Source: an uncultured Bacteroidales bacterium
Lineage (GTDB): Bacteria; Bacteroidota; Bacteroidia; Bacteroidales; Muribaculaceae
Length of the DNA: 64,000 nucleotides
Assembly (NCBI GenBank): GCA_946412245.1
Contig: CAMKGM010000002.1
Span: 1 to 64,000, forward strand
Direction of reading: 5' to 3'
Within the stretch, counting starts at the first letter, position 1, and every line of letters starts with the position of its first letter. Of the stretch, positions 27,078 to 37,137 are shown piece by piece. A program made the translations under genes and the position numbers. The notes beneath the pieces are model-generated. The model searched no databases. It saw only the letters and a list, made by a program, of their open reading frames with translations, and had not been told where the DNA came from.

Positions 27078-27968
27078 ATGAAAATCAGGCTTCTATTCAT
27101 ATTATTTCTCTTGACTGCCGGCAACGTTTTGGCGCAGAACGCTCAGCCCGACAAACGCCATGTGACCCCCGTCAAGCCATCGACCAACACCACGCTCACA
27201 CCCGCCAAGGGTACCGACGACAAGGTCATTGAGCGCTATGTCATGGGCGACACGCTCTCGGCACTGGAGGAGCTGCGCAAGGACTCGTTGCGACGTGTGT
27301 ATCCGCGTTACCCGAAACTCACCGATGTCTCGTTCGGGGTTAACATTCTCGACCCTCTGCTCATGGCTTTCGGCCAGCGTTATGCCGCTCTTGACTTCAG
27401 CGCTACGCTCAATATGTGGAACCGATTGCAGCCTGTCGTTGAACTCGGACTGGGCTGGGCTAACAACAACCCTGATGACATGAACTTTACCTACAAGGGA
27501 AAACTCTCGCCATTCATGCGCATTGGTGCCAACTATAATTTCCTTTTCAAGAACGATCCTAAATATCAGTTCTTTTTAGGACTCAGACTGGGATTCTCGT
27601 TCTTCAAGTATGACATTACCGACATTAATTATCATAATGGCTATTGGAACGAGCACCTTAGCCCCACAATCAAGGGCGAGAGTTCGCACGCCCTCTGGGG
27701 GAGTCTTGTCGCAGGTATGCGCGTGCATGTGTGGCGCAACATCTCGGCCGGCTGGCAGGTGAAGTATCAGGGAGTGTTTACTTACAAAAAAAACACCAAC
27801 TCCGACCCATGGTTTGTGCCCGGATTCGGCAAGCGCGACCGTAAGTTTGCCTTCGGGTTCAGTGTCTACTACACACTGCCGCTCATGCGCGACCGCTGGC
27901 CGGTCAAGAACTCTGCCAAACACCCTGCCTCCGCACCTTCAGCCGCTCCGGCAACGGCTGCGCCTTAA
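27078..27968 (+). CDS. DUF6048-like outer membrane beta-barrel protein
   Basis: Signal peptide; YPKLTDVSFGVNILDPLLMAFGQRYAALDFSATLNMWNRLQPVVELGLG. Confidence 0.78.
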   Translation: MKIRLLFILFLLTAGNVLAQNAQPDKRHVTPVKPSTNTTLTPAKGTDDKVIERYVMGDTLSALEELRKDSLRRVYPRYPKLTDVSFGVNILDPLLMAFGQRYAALDFSATLNMWNRLQPVVELGLGWANNNPDDMNFTYKGKLSPFMRIGANYNFLFKNDPKYQFFLGLRLGFSFFKYDITDINYHNGYWNEHLSPTIKGESSHALWGSLVAGMRVHVWRNISAGWQVKYQGVFTYKKNTNSDPWFVPGFGKRDRKFAFGFSVYYTLPLMRDRWPVKNSAKHPASAPSAAPATAAP

Positions 27969-28059
27969 TCCCTTTTCGACCTAACGACCCATTTAGGTCA
28001 ATCTGTATTATGTGTTTTTCATATTGGCGCGATGCCGCGTCGGCCGCTACTTTTGCGGT

Positions 28060-29925
28060 ATGGAAAACACAAATAGTCACTCTCAATACACCGCTGAACA
28101 ACTCCTGGAGGAGAATCGGCGTCGCAATCAAGCGCTCATCACGCCTTACGATCCCATTATCGGAATTGGGGCATGTGGCGAGCGCAAATCAGTTACTGTC
28201 GATGGGCTGGGGCAAGTCTTTGTTCCTGTAGAGATGCTTGCCGCCGAATCGCCCGATGTGGCTCATGACAAGATTCAATTTAACAAGGCGCGTCTGCGTT
28301 ACGACTTTGAGTTCTGGTGCGCCACTTGTGCCACTGTGCGTCACAAGGTCACCGGCCGGAATGTCAAACTTGTGCTCAATGCCCCGCAGCGGCGCGTGCT
28401 TGCTGAGATTGAACGGCAACGAAAGCAGGGCGACGGCATTCGCCTCATTCTGCTCAAAGCACGCCAGTGGGGCGGGTCTACGCTTGTGCTCATGTACATG
28501 GCTTGGATTCAAATTGTGCTGCGCAAGAACTGGAACAGCCTCATTTGCGGCCATAAACGCAACACCTCGGCCGCCATCAAGGGCATGTATTCCAAGTTGC
28601 TACGCTATTACCCTAAAGAGTATCTTGAGGAAGGGAAACCGTTCAAGTTTCGCAACTTCGAGGGCAGTAGCCAAACTCAACTCATTGAGCCTCGCGATTG
28701 CCTCGTGATCATGGGCTCAGCCTATAGCGAGGATGCCGTGCGTGGTTATGATGTGGCCATGGCGCACCTGAGCGAGGTGGCATTCTGGCCGCAGAGCCCG
28801 CATCACGACCCGTTCGACATCATTCGCTCCGTTGACGGTACCATCTTGCTGGGCGACCTTTCTATGGTGGTCATGGAGTCAACTGCCAACGGAGTGGGGC
28901 AGTTTTTTCACAATGAGTGGATGAATGCCGTGCAAGGGCGCAGTGACAAGCAACCTGTCTTCGTTCCCTGGCACGAAATCGAGATTTATCGCCGTCCGGT
29001 TACCGACCCGCTTGAGCTCTGGCAGTCGCTCGACGAGTATGAACGGAATCTCTGGGAAGAGCATGGCTGCACGCTGGAGATGATTAATTGGTATCACGCC
29101 AAGCGTCGCGCCTATTCCGGTCATCACCTCATGATGGCTGAATTCCCCACGACCGACATTGAGGCCTTTGCCACGACGGGCAGTTGCGTCTTTGATCTCA
29201 ATAGCCTCGATGCCATGCGTCGCGATTGCCGTCCACCCGTCTATTGGGGCGATATTATTTCCAATCCGCCTAACACTCTGCGCAATATCAACACAAACGC
29301 CAGTGACTCCAAGAATCTCAAGATTTGGGCCTATCCCGTCAAGTCTCCTTACAAGTCGCGTTACATCGTAGCCGTCGACATTGGCGGTCGTACCGATAAA
29401 GCCGATTTCTCAGTCATCACTGTGCTCGACCGCAAGGAAGACCCTGCCGAGAAACCTGAAGTGGTGGCGCAATGGCGAGGGCACATTGATCACGACCGGC
29501 TGGCATGGAAGGCGGCGCAACTCGCTGCCTACTACGACAACGCACTGCTCGTGGTCGAGAGCAACACGGCTGACCGCGAGAAGAATGAAGGCGCTTCTTC
29601 AAAAGGCATTCTGGGGATGCTGCAACAGCGTTACGCTAATCTGTATAAAAGAAAGAATCAAAAACCCGGATTCCACACTAATCGCGAATCAAAAAACGAT
29701 GTGGTGTTCACACTCATATCTTGGATTCGCGACCGCCTGTTCATTGAGCACGACGTTGAGGCGATTGACGAATTCAGTTGGTTTGAGTTCAAGAGCGGCG
29801 GCAGTTACGGCGCAATTACGGGCAAGCATGACGACATTGTTATGTCGCGCGGCATTGCCATAAAAGTGGCTATTGATAATCCGCTCACCCCAAAATTGAA
29901 CCCTGCCGACTTCATGCGAGCTTGA
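28060..29925 (+). CDS. Phage-type terminase large subunit (ATPase + nuclease), solitary
   Basis: KARQWGGSTLVLM Walker A-like, VAMAHLSEVAFW Walker B-like, VAVDIGGRTDKADFSVI, LLVVESNT, KHDDIVMSRGIAI RNase H-like nuclease motifs. Confidence 0.85.
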   Translation: MENTNSHSQYTAEQLLEENRRRNQALITPYDPIIGIGACGERKSVTVDGLGQVFVPVEMLAAESPDVAHDKIQFNKARLRYDFEFWCATCATVRHKVTGRNVKLVLNAPQRRVLAEIERQRKQGDGIRLILLKARQWGGSTLVLMYMAWIQIVLRKNWNSLICGHKRNTSAAIKGMYSKLLRYYPKEYLEEGKPFKFRNFEGSSQTQLIEPRDCLVIMGSAYSEDAVRGYDVAMAHLSEVAFWPQSPHHDPFDIIRSVDGTILLGDLSMVVMESTANGVGQFFHNEWMNAVQGRSDKQPVFVPWHEIEIYRRPVTDPLELWQSLDEYERNLWEEHGCTLEMINWYHAKRRAYSGHHLMMAEFPTTDIEAFATTGSCVFDLNSLDAMRRDCRPPVYWGDIISNPPNTLRNINTNASDSKNLKIWAYPVKSPYKSRYIVAVDIGGRTDKADFSVITVLDRKEDPAEKPEVVAQWRGHIDHDRLAWKAAQLAAYYDNALLVVESNTADREKNEGASSKGILGMLQQRYANLYKRKNQKPGFHTNRESKNDVVFTLISWIRDRLFIEHDVEAIDEFSWFEFKSGGSYGAITGKHDDIVMSRGIAIKVAIDNPLTPKLNPADFMRA

Positions 29926-30214
29926 TGGATGAGATGTTGACCAACAATACCGTAGCCGGCGGCGACCCCCCTTGTTTATCGGGCAATATTTACTTGGAAA
30001 CTTGAATAAAAAATTAAAGAGCCTGCGCTTCGCAGCGTTGGCTCCTTAAAATCTACAATCTATAAAAACATATATATTTCATCAGAATAGAACCTAATTT
30101 TCATCCTAATGTCGAAACCAAGCACTGATTTCGCCGACAAAGGTAGTTACCAATTTCGGCAATTCCAAATATTTTGGGAAATTTTTTTGAAATCATGTGT
30201 TTAAGGGGGAAGAT

Positions 30215-31978
30215 TTACTCGTCTTCGAGCGGGTTCTGGTCGGTTTCGATATTGAGGTTGGGGTTGGCGTCGAACTCGACCTTGGGGATGGTGAGTACCC
30301 ACATATAGTTTTCGGGGTTATCGGTGGGTCGGTCAGACAGGCAAAGGTTAAGAGGCCAGCCTTCTTCTTCAGTGCGAACAAAGCCTTGGTGCAAACGTTT
30401 GATGTCGAAAACACGTCCGGCTTCGCCCCAAAGTTCGATTCGACGCTGGAGTATGATTTCTTCGCGCAGCGAACCGGTGAAGACATTGGTGGTGGCACCC
30501 AGCGATGTGCCGGTTTTGCCGCATGTGTAGTTGGGGTCGCGCTTGCTCATGAGCGTGAGCAGGTGCAATGTGGCCTCGCTGTTTTTGCTTTGCATGCACT
30601 CAGCCTCGGCCGCTGTGAGGTACATTTCCTCGACACGCATCCAAACGTAGTCGCCAAAGCAAGTGTCGGGGTTAGAGAAGCGCATTTTGCGCTGGACGTA
30701 TCCGCAGTCGTAATTTTGAGTATAGTATGATTCGGTGTCCCACCAAGCCCGGCGTGTGTCGGTGTCGGCCATCTTGTTATAGAGTGCTCGCGTGATGTGT
30801 TTTGGCGCGTATTGGCCATAAGCGCCATACTTGGCTTCGGTGTCCATGTGTCCAAAGAGTCCGGCGTAAAAAGGCAGGAATTGTTCGGGAGTTTCTTCGT
30901 TGATGACGGCTCCCCACATTACGTTAGGCGCGTTGACATTGTTCAGCCCGTCGAACTCGCCGACAGAGGCAATACGTTTTCCACTGGCGGCAATAGCGGC
31001 TTCGGCAGCAGCCTCGGCAGTAGCCCAGTCTTCCATGACCAGTGCTACGCGAGCCTTGATGCCCAGAAGAGTGGCATAGCTGAAGTGGTTGGGGCTCTGT
31101 TGTGTGGTGCCCTGTAGCAGGGATTGAGCTTGTGCGATATCGTTCAAGATGTAGGCATAGATTTGAGCGACGGTGCTTCGAGGTGCGCCGGTAGACTTGT
31201 TGATGTCGAAGAACAGTCCATCGAAGATGGGTACGCAGGGTTCGTTTTCATGTCCCTTATAAGTGCGTGCGAACCACTGTGAGAGCATGAAGTAGGAATA
31301 AGCTCTCAGGGCGTGAGCCTGGCCGAGGAGGTAGTTCTTTTGCGCGTTGTCGACGGGGGCTTCGGGCATGATTTGAATCAGATAGTTGGCGTTACCGATG
31401 AGGGTGTAATAGAAGTTCCAGAGGTCATAAGGACGCCAAGTGGTGCTGGTGTAACGGTTTTTGACGTTATAAGAGGCATCGTAATAGAACCACCCCGAGC
31501 CTTGTGCAGCCATAATCATGTCGTCGCCCATGACCTCGGCAGTGAGGTTGTAGGCACTGATGCCGAAGCACTGGTGTGTGTTTCCGGTGGTGGTCCAATG
31601 CGCCACTTGCATCGATGTGAACACGCGGTTGACAAAGCTGTTGAAAGCCTCTTGCGAGACACCATTACCCAGAATGATGTTGATGAGTTGTGTTACGTCC
31701 AAGACGTTGGTATTACCATCGCCGTTGATGTCGGCAGTTAAAAAGCCATAAACGCTAGCTGCTTCTGATTGCCCCAGGATGATGTTGATGAGCTGTGTTA
31801 CGTCCATGACGTTGACGTTGCCGTCTTGGTTCACATCGCCAATGTTGCCCATTAAGGCTCTTGACTGTGTTTCGGCCTTGGCCTCGGCGCTGAATCGCGC
31901 GGGATTCTGGCCAAAGCCTGAGAGCGGCATGAGGCAGAGAGCGGCCAGAATAAGTGTGTAGAAAGTTTTGAATTTCAT
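30215..31978 (-). CDS. RagB/SusD-like protein with two N-terminal dockerin type I repeats
   Basis: GDVNQDGNVNVMDVTQLINIILG and ADINGDGNTNVLDVTQLINIILG after signal peptide; then SusD-type LGQAHALRAYSYFMLSQWFA, REEIILQRRIELWGEAGRVFDIKR. Confidence 0.88.
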   Translation of the reverse strand: MKFKTFYTLILAALCLMPLSGFGQNPARFSAEAKAETQSRALMGNIGDVNQDGNVNVMDVTQLINIILGQSEAASVYGFLTADINGDGNTNVLDVTQLINIILGNGVSQEAFNSFVNRVFTSMQVAHWTTTGNTHQCFGISAYNLTAEVMGDDMIMAAQGSGWFYYDASYNVKNRYTSTTWRPYDLWNFYYTLIGNANYLIQIMPEAPVDNAQKNYLLGQAHALRAYSYFMLSQWFARTYKGHENEPCVPIFDGLFFDINKSTGAPRSTVAQIYAYILNDIAQAQSLLQGTTQQSPNHFSYATLLGIKARVALVMEDWATAEAAAEAAIAASGKRIASVGEFDGLNNVNAPNVMWGAVINEETPEQFLPFYAGLFGHMDTEAKYGAYGQYAPKHITRALYNKMADTDTRRAWWDTESYYTQNYDCGYVQRKMRFSNPDTCFGDYVWMRVEEMYLTAAEAECMQSKNSEATLHLLTLMSKRDPNYTCGKTGTSLGATTNVFTGSLREEIILQRRIELWGEAGRVFDIKRLHQGFVRTEEEGWPLNLCLSDRPTDNPENYMWVLTIPKVEFDANPNLNIETDQNPLEDE

Positions 31979-32002
31979 AAGAGATGGAATTTTAAATTAT
32001 TA

Positions 32003-33280
32003 TTATTGTTGGTTGTAGTTGCGTTTGATGTTGTTGAGGTTGACGTCTTGTGTGTCGGAGAGACCTTCAAGAATCTCCTCGTCTTGTGGAGTAATGGTTT
32101 GCCGCTTGAAGAATTTGTCGATGATTAGAGCAATGGCACCATCGCCGGTCACATTGCAGGCGGTGCCGAAGCTGTCCATTGTGATGTAGAGTGCAATCAT
32201 GAGTGCTTGCTGGTCGGCATTAAAGCCCAGAATGCTTTGCAGCACCCCCAGTGCCGCCATAATGGCCCCGCCGGGCACCCCGGGGGCCGCTACCATCATG
32301 ATGCCCAGCATCAAGATGAAACCGGTGAACATGCCCACATCAAAGGGCATGCCTTGCATGAGCATCAATGCCACGGCGCAGGCGGTAATCTTCATGGCAC
32401 TGCCCGACAAATGTATGGTGGCGCACAGCGGTACCACAAATCCGGCTATGCCGCCGGTCACGCCGTTGTTCTTGCAACTGTTGAGCGTGACGGGAATGGT
32501 GGCAGCGCTCGACGAGGTACCCAGCGCGGTGAAGTAGGCGGGTAGCATTTTCCACAACAGCTTGAACGGGTTGCGGCGTGTAATCATGCCTGCGATAACA
32601 TACTGAACAATGAGTAGCACCACGTGCATGGCAAAGATGATGCCTATGATGGAAATGAAGGTCTTCAGAATTTGGTAAGCCTGTCCGCTGTGGCTCATCA
32701 TCAAGAAGATGCCGAAGATGTATAGCGGGAGCATCGGTATGATGACCGATGAAATGGTTTTGGCGATGATTTTCTCAAACTCATTGGCCGCCTGTTTCAG
32801 TGTTTTCGCACCCAAGTAGGCAATGCCCAAACCGGTGAGGAAGGCGAAGATGAGTGCCGACATCACATCAATCATGGCCGGGATGTTGATGGTGAAATAG
32901 GGTTCCACGCTGGCAGCTTCGCCTATGGTTGCCACTGAATCAGTGGGCGCGATGAGCGATGGAAAAATGGCGGTGCTGGTGAAATAGGAGAAGAATCCTG
33001 ATAGCACCGAGTCACCATAAGCAATGAGTACGGTGGCGAGTAGCAATCGGCCCGCACTCTTGCCTATGTCGGCAATGGCAGGGGTGACCAGTCCCACGAT
33101 GATGAGCGGAATCAAGAATGTGAGCAGGTTGCTGAAGATGCTGTTGAATGTAGCAAAGATGCGCACTGCCCCAAGGGGAAGTAACTGCCCAAACGTAATG
33201 CCCAGCACTATGGCGATGATAATGCGGGGGAGCAACGGAATCTTGATTTTCTTTAAGATACTTTTCATGATGTTTTTCAA
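32003..33280 (-). CDS. Dicarboxylate/amino acid:cation symporter (DAACS)
   Basis: GTSSSAATIPVTLNSCKNNGV, PLCATIHLSGSAM, MDSFGTACNVTGDGAIALIIDKF. Confidence 0.92.
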   Translation of the reverse strand: MKNIMKSILKKIKIPLLPRIIIAIVLGITFGQLLPLGAVRIFATFNSIFSNLLTFLIPLIIVGLVTPAIADIGKSAGRLLLATVLIAYGDSVLSGFFSYFTSTAIFPSLIAPTDSVATIGEAASVEPYFTINIPAMIDVMSALIFAFLTGLGIAYLGAKTLKQAANEFEKIIAKTISSVIIPMLPLYIFGIFLMMSHSGQAYQILKTFISIIGIIFAMHVVLLIVQYVIAGMITRRNPFKLLWKMLPAYFTALGTSSSAATIPVTLNSCKNNGVTGGIAGFVVPLCATIHLSGSAMKITACAVALMLMQGMPFDVGMFTGFILMLGIMMVAAPGVPGGAIMAALGVLQSILGFNADQQALMIALYITMDSFGTACNVTGDGAIALIIDKFFKRQTITPQDEEILEGLSDTQDVNLNNIKRNYNQQ

Positions 33281-33870
33281 GGTTTAAGGTATTGATATTT
33301 CAGTTTGTCGGCCTCGGTGATGGGGCGAACTACGCGGCAAGGATTGCCTGCAGCCAGCACACCGGCGGGAATGTCATGCACCACAACGCTGCCACCGGCA
33401 ATAACCGTGTTGTCACCAATGGTCACGCCAGGCATCACACACACATTGCCCCCAAACCACACATTGTTGCCCACGGTGATGGGCAGTGAATATTGCAATC
33501 CCGCGTTGCGTTGCTCCACATCAAGCGGATGACCGGCGGTGTAGAAAGCGCAATTCGGGGCTATGAACACGTGGTCGCCAAAGGTAACGCGTGCCTCGTC
33601 GAGAATGACCAAATTAGTGTTGGCAAAAAAATCCTCGCCCACGTGGATATTGAATCCGTAGTCGCAGAAGAAAGGCGGTACCACCTTGCACCGCTCGCCC
33701 ATAGACCCCAAAATCTCGCGTAGCATGGCTTGGCGCTCGACGTGCTGACCGGGGCGCAGGCGATTGTAGTCGTAGCACTTGTCGGCAGTAGCGTCAAGCA
33801 AGTCCAGCAATTCGCGGTTGTCGGTGGCATCATAAAGTTTACCCGACATCATTTTCTCGATTTCTGTCAT
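33277..33870 (-). CDS. Sugar O-acetyltransferase (maltose acetyltransferase family)
   Basis: Hexapeptide repeats, NVWFGGNVCVMPGVTIGDNTVIAGGSVV, MLREILG. Confidence 0.92.
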   Translation of the reverse strand: MTEIEKMMSGKLYDATDNRELLDLLDATADKCYDYNRLRPGQHVERQAMLREILGSMGERCKVVPPFFCDYGFNIHVGEDFFANTNLVILDEARVTFGDHVFIAPNCAFYTAGHPLDVEQRNAGLQYSLPITVGNNVWFGGNVCVMPGVTIGDNTVIAGGSVVVHDIPAGVLAAGNPCRVVRPITEADKLKYQYLKP

Positions 33871-34051
33871 GGGGCGGGATGGTAGTTATGAAACAATTAA
33901 AGTACAAAAATATTAAAAAAAACGCAGAAATAGGTAAGAATTTCGTAATTTCGCAAGTTCAAGCAATAAAAAACGCTACTTTTACGCCGGTGAGGGCAAT
34001 TTTTGCCCAACTTTTGCGTTTATTAAATTATAAATAACTATTATTTGAAAT

Positions 34052-34495
34052 ATGAACAAACTCAAAGTGAAAATCGTGAATCGCAGCAACAATCCGCTGC
34101 CATCCTATAGCACATCGCAGAGTGCGGGTATGGACTTGAGAGCAAGTCTCAATGAACCGGTCACGCTGCAACCGCTGGAGCGCCGACTGATTCCCACAGG
34201 CGTGTATATTGAGTTGCCCGTAGGCTACGAATGCCAAATCAGGCCGCGTAGCGGACTCGCACTCAAACGTGGCCTCACCGTGCTCAACACGCCGGGAACC
34301 ATCGATGCCGACTATCGTGGCGAGGTGGGCGTGATTCTGGTAAACTTGAACGCTGAGCCTCAGGTGATTGAGAATGGCGAGCGCATTTGCCAAATGGTGG
34401 TGGCACGTCACGAGACCGTAGAGTGGGAATCCGTTGAAACCCTTGACGAGACCGAGCGCGGTGCCGGCGGTTTTGGCCACACGGGTACTAAATAA
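34052..34495 (+). CDS. dut: dUTP diphosphatase
   Basis: [56 protein letters not shown]. Confidence 0.96.
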   Translation: MNKLKVKIVNRSNNPLPSYSTSQSAGMDLRASLNEPVTLQPLERRLIPTGVYIELPVGYECQIRPRSGLALKRGLTVLNTPGTIDADYRGEVGVILVNLNAEPQVIENGERICQMVVARHETVEWESVETLDETERGAGGFGHTGTK

Positions 34496-34514
34496 TCGCA
34501 TTCACAGCAACATA

Positions 34515-36272
34515 ATGAAGACAAAGATGAACTATATGCTCACTTCAAGAATTGTAATCACGGGTTGCTTGTTGCTCGCCGTCCTCTCTATGGCAGCCGG
34601 CAAGAAGGGGAGTAGCCGTGTGACCAATGCCGACCGCCGCAAGGCCGAGTATGTGTTCCTTGAAGCCGAGAACCAAAAACAGCAGGGCAACTCAGCCGCT
34701 TTCTACGACCTGACGCGCTACGCTCACTCGCTTGACCCTGAAAACACCGCAGTTTCCTTCTATTTGGGCTATGGTATGCTCATGATGCATGATGCCAAGA
34801 AGTCGCAGGTGACAGAGGCACTCTCGCTTATGCGACAGCACGTTGATGCTCATCCTAATGACACTTACGAACTCATGGTCTATAGCGACGCTAACATGGC
34901 GGTAGGTAAGGTTCAGGAGGGTTTGCGTGTCATGAAGATATTGGCGCAGAAAAATCCCAATAACCCCGAAATCAAGTTGCGTCTTGCCGACGGCTACATT
35001 CGCACGGGCGACTATGCTAAGGGTATCGCCGTCTATGACACCTTGCAGATGCAGGAAGGGCGCTCGGTGATGCTCTCGGCGCGCAAGGTGATGGCCTATC
35101 AGTCGATGAACGACACGCTGGGCGCACTCAACGAGATGCGCTCCTTGCTCGCCACAGCTCCACGCAGTGCCGAGTATAACATTGCTATGGCCAACATGAT
35201 GCACCTGTTCGCTCAGCCCGACAGTGCCCTCCACTACTTGAACCTGGCACAGGAATATGAACCGGATAATGGCAGCACCTATCTTGCCAAAGCGCAGTAC
35301 TACAACGAGGTGGGTGACTCGGCTAACTATGACAAGCAAATCTATCAGGCGCTCATGAGTAACGACCTGGAGGTGGAAAGCAAACTCCATGTGCTGGTGG
35401 GTTACATTCGCAACCAACTCATGGCCAATGACTCCACGAATCGTGTGCAGAACCTCTTTCAGGTGATGCTCGACCAGCATCCGCACGAACCTGACATTCG
35501 CTCCCTGTACAGCGAATATCTTGTGGCGAGGAAAGACTACAAGGGCGCTGCCGAGCAGTTGGAGTATGCCCTGGACCTGGATGCCACCGACGCCAACTCA
35601 TGGCACCGGCTCATGGTCATCAATATTATGGGCGAAAACTACCCCAAGGCCATTGAGGCAGCCGAGCGTGCACTGGCCTTGAACCCCGACAGCGTGGAAC
35701 TCTACCGCTACATAGCCCCCGCTTATTATCAAATGAAAGAGTATGACCGCGCCATTGCAACCTACGACCGGGCACTCACCGTCATTGACACTACCGACGT
35801 GGAACTGCACAGCGACCTGCTGGGCGGTAAGGGCGATGTGTATGCCGCTATGGGCGACACCGTTCAGGCGGTAGGTTGCTACGAGCAGGCTCTCAAACTC
35901 TATCCCGGCAACACCGGAATCTTGAATAACTACGCCTACTATCTGGCACAACGCGGCGAGAACCTGGACCGTGCCGAGCGCATGAGTGCCATCACCGTCA
36001 AGTCCTCGCCCGGCAACGCCACCTTCCTCGACACCTACGCTTGGGTGTTCTTCAAGAAAAAAGACTACAAAATGGCGCTCTTCTACATTGAGTCGGCGCT
36101 CAATAACCTGGATTCGCCCAGTGCCGAGGTGCTGGAACATTATGGCGACATCCTCTTCTTCGACGAACAGACCGACAAGGCGGTGGAGCAGTGGCAAAAG
36201 GCGTTGGAACTCGATGAGTCGAACGAACTGCTTATGCGCAAATTTAACGACAGAACTTACTATGAAGAATAG
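34515..36272 (+). CDS. Tetratricopeptide repeat protein
   Basis: Multiple TPRs; ATG at 34515 with signal-like N-terminus. Confidence 0.9.
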   Translation: MKTKMNYMLTSRIVITGCLLLAVLSMAAGKKGSSRVTNADRRKAEYVFLEAENQKQQGNSAAFYDLTRYAHSLDPENTAVSFYLGYGMLMMHDAKKSQVTEALSLMRQHVDAHPNDTYELMVYSDANMAVGKVQEGLRVMKILAQKNPNNPEIKLRLADGYIRTGDYAKGIAVYDTLQMQEGRSVMLSARKVMAYQSMNDTLGALNEMRSLLATAPRSAEYNIAMANMMHLFAQPDSALHYLNLAQEYEPDNGSTYLAKAQYYNEVGDSANYDKQIYQALMSNDLEVESKLHVLVGYIRNQLMANDSTNRVQNLFQVMLDQHPHEPDIRSLYSEYLVARKDYKGAAEQLEYALDLDATDANSWHRLMVINIMGENYPKAIEAAERALALNPDSVELYRYIAPAYYQMKEYDRAIATYDRALTVIDTTDVELHSDLLGGKGDVYAAMGDTVQAVGCYEQALKLYPGNTGILNNYAYYLAQRGENLDRAERMSAITVKSSPGNATFLDTYAWVFFKKKDYKMALFYIESALNNLDSPSAEVLEHYGDILFFDEQTDKAVEQWQKALELDESNELLMRKFNDRTYYEE

Positions 36273-36288
36273 ACAACACATTCACGCA

Positions 36289-37128
36289 ATGAAGCAATTG
36301 GCAATGATTCTCACAGCCGCTCTCATGCTGGCGGCTTGCGGCTCCAAGAAAGCCGTTGTCGACACCACAACCACAACCAGCAATACAAAACCCGCGCAGG
36401 TTGACTATTCAGTGCAAAAGTCCATGATAGCCAACACGTTTGGCTCCTGGCGCACGCTGCAGACCGGCGGTTCCATAACGGTAGGTGGTGCCAAGAGTCT
36501 CTCCTCGTCTATGAGCATGAAGATGGAGCGCGGCAAGAGCATTTACATCTCAGTGCGGCCCATGGGCATCATGGAGGTGGCGAAACTGGTCATCAAGGGG
36601 GACACCCTGATTGTAGTCGACAAGATACACAAGCGTTACCTGTGTGAGAATGTGAGTCTGCTCACTAACGGCATTCCGGCCGATGTGAGTACCGTTCAGG
36701 ACATCTTTTTGGGCCGAGCATTCATGCTGGGCAAGGGTACCTACAGCAACGCGCTGGCATCCGGTTTTACCTTAAAGATGAATGGCGAAAAGATGGTGCT
36801 CGCTCCTGAGCAGCAGGAAGATGACTTTGACTATGAATTTGTGTTCGACAAGGCCTATAAGATTTTGAGTGCCACCGTCATGCCTGCCGATGCCGGAGGC
36901 AAAGACGACAAGTACACTGTGAACTACAGCAATGTGAAAACCACCGTGGCCGGCAATGTGCCGCATGCGCTCAAGGTGTCGACAGTTATCAGCGGCGCTC
37001 GGGCCACCCTGAGCCTCGAATTCAAGGATCTCAAGTGGAACGAGTCGGTGAACATCGACACATCGTTGCCCAAGAACTACGAACGCATGAAGGGTAGCAG
37101 TCTGCTGAGAATGCTCGGTTCTAATTAA
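36289..37128 (+). CDS. DUF4292-like lipoprotein
   Basis: MKQLAMILTAALMLAACGSKK lipobox; dut-TPR-DUF4292 order typical of Bacteroidales; upstream ATG at 36262 possible. Confidence 0.82.
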   Translation: MKQLAMILTAALMLAACGSKKAVVDTTTTTSNTKPAQVDYSVQKSMIANTFGSWRTLQTGGSITVGGAKSLSSSMSMKMERGKSIYISVRPMGIMEVAKLVIKGDTLIVVDKIHKRYLCENVSLLTNGIPADVSTVQDIFLGRAFMLGKGTYSNALASGFTLKMNGEKMVLAPEQQEDDFDYEFVFDKAYKILSATVMPADAGGKDDKYTVNYSNVKTTVAGNVPHALKVSTVISGARATLSLEFKDLKWNESVNIDTSLPKNYERMKGSSLLRMLGSN

Positions 37129-37137
37129 CTCGTAGAT

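Noticed and set aside
28060-29925. Prophage region around the terminase
   Set aside because: No portal, capsid, tail, integrase or lysis genes on either side; flanks are ordinary chromosomal genes, so only an orphan TerL is claimed.
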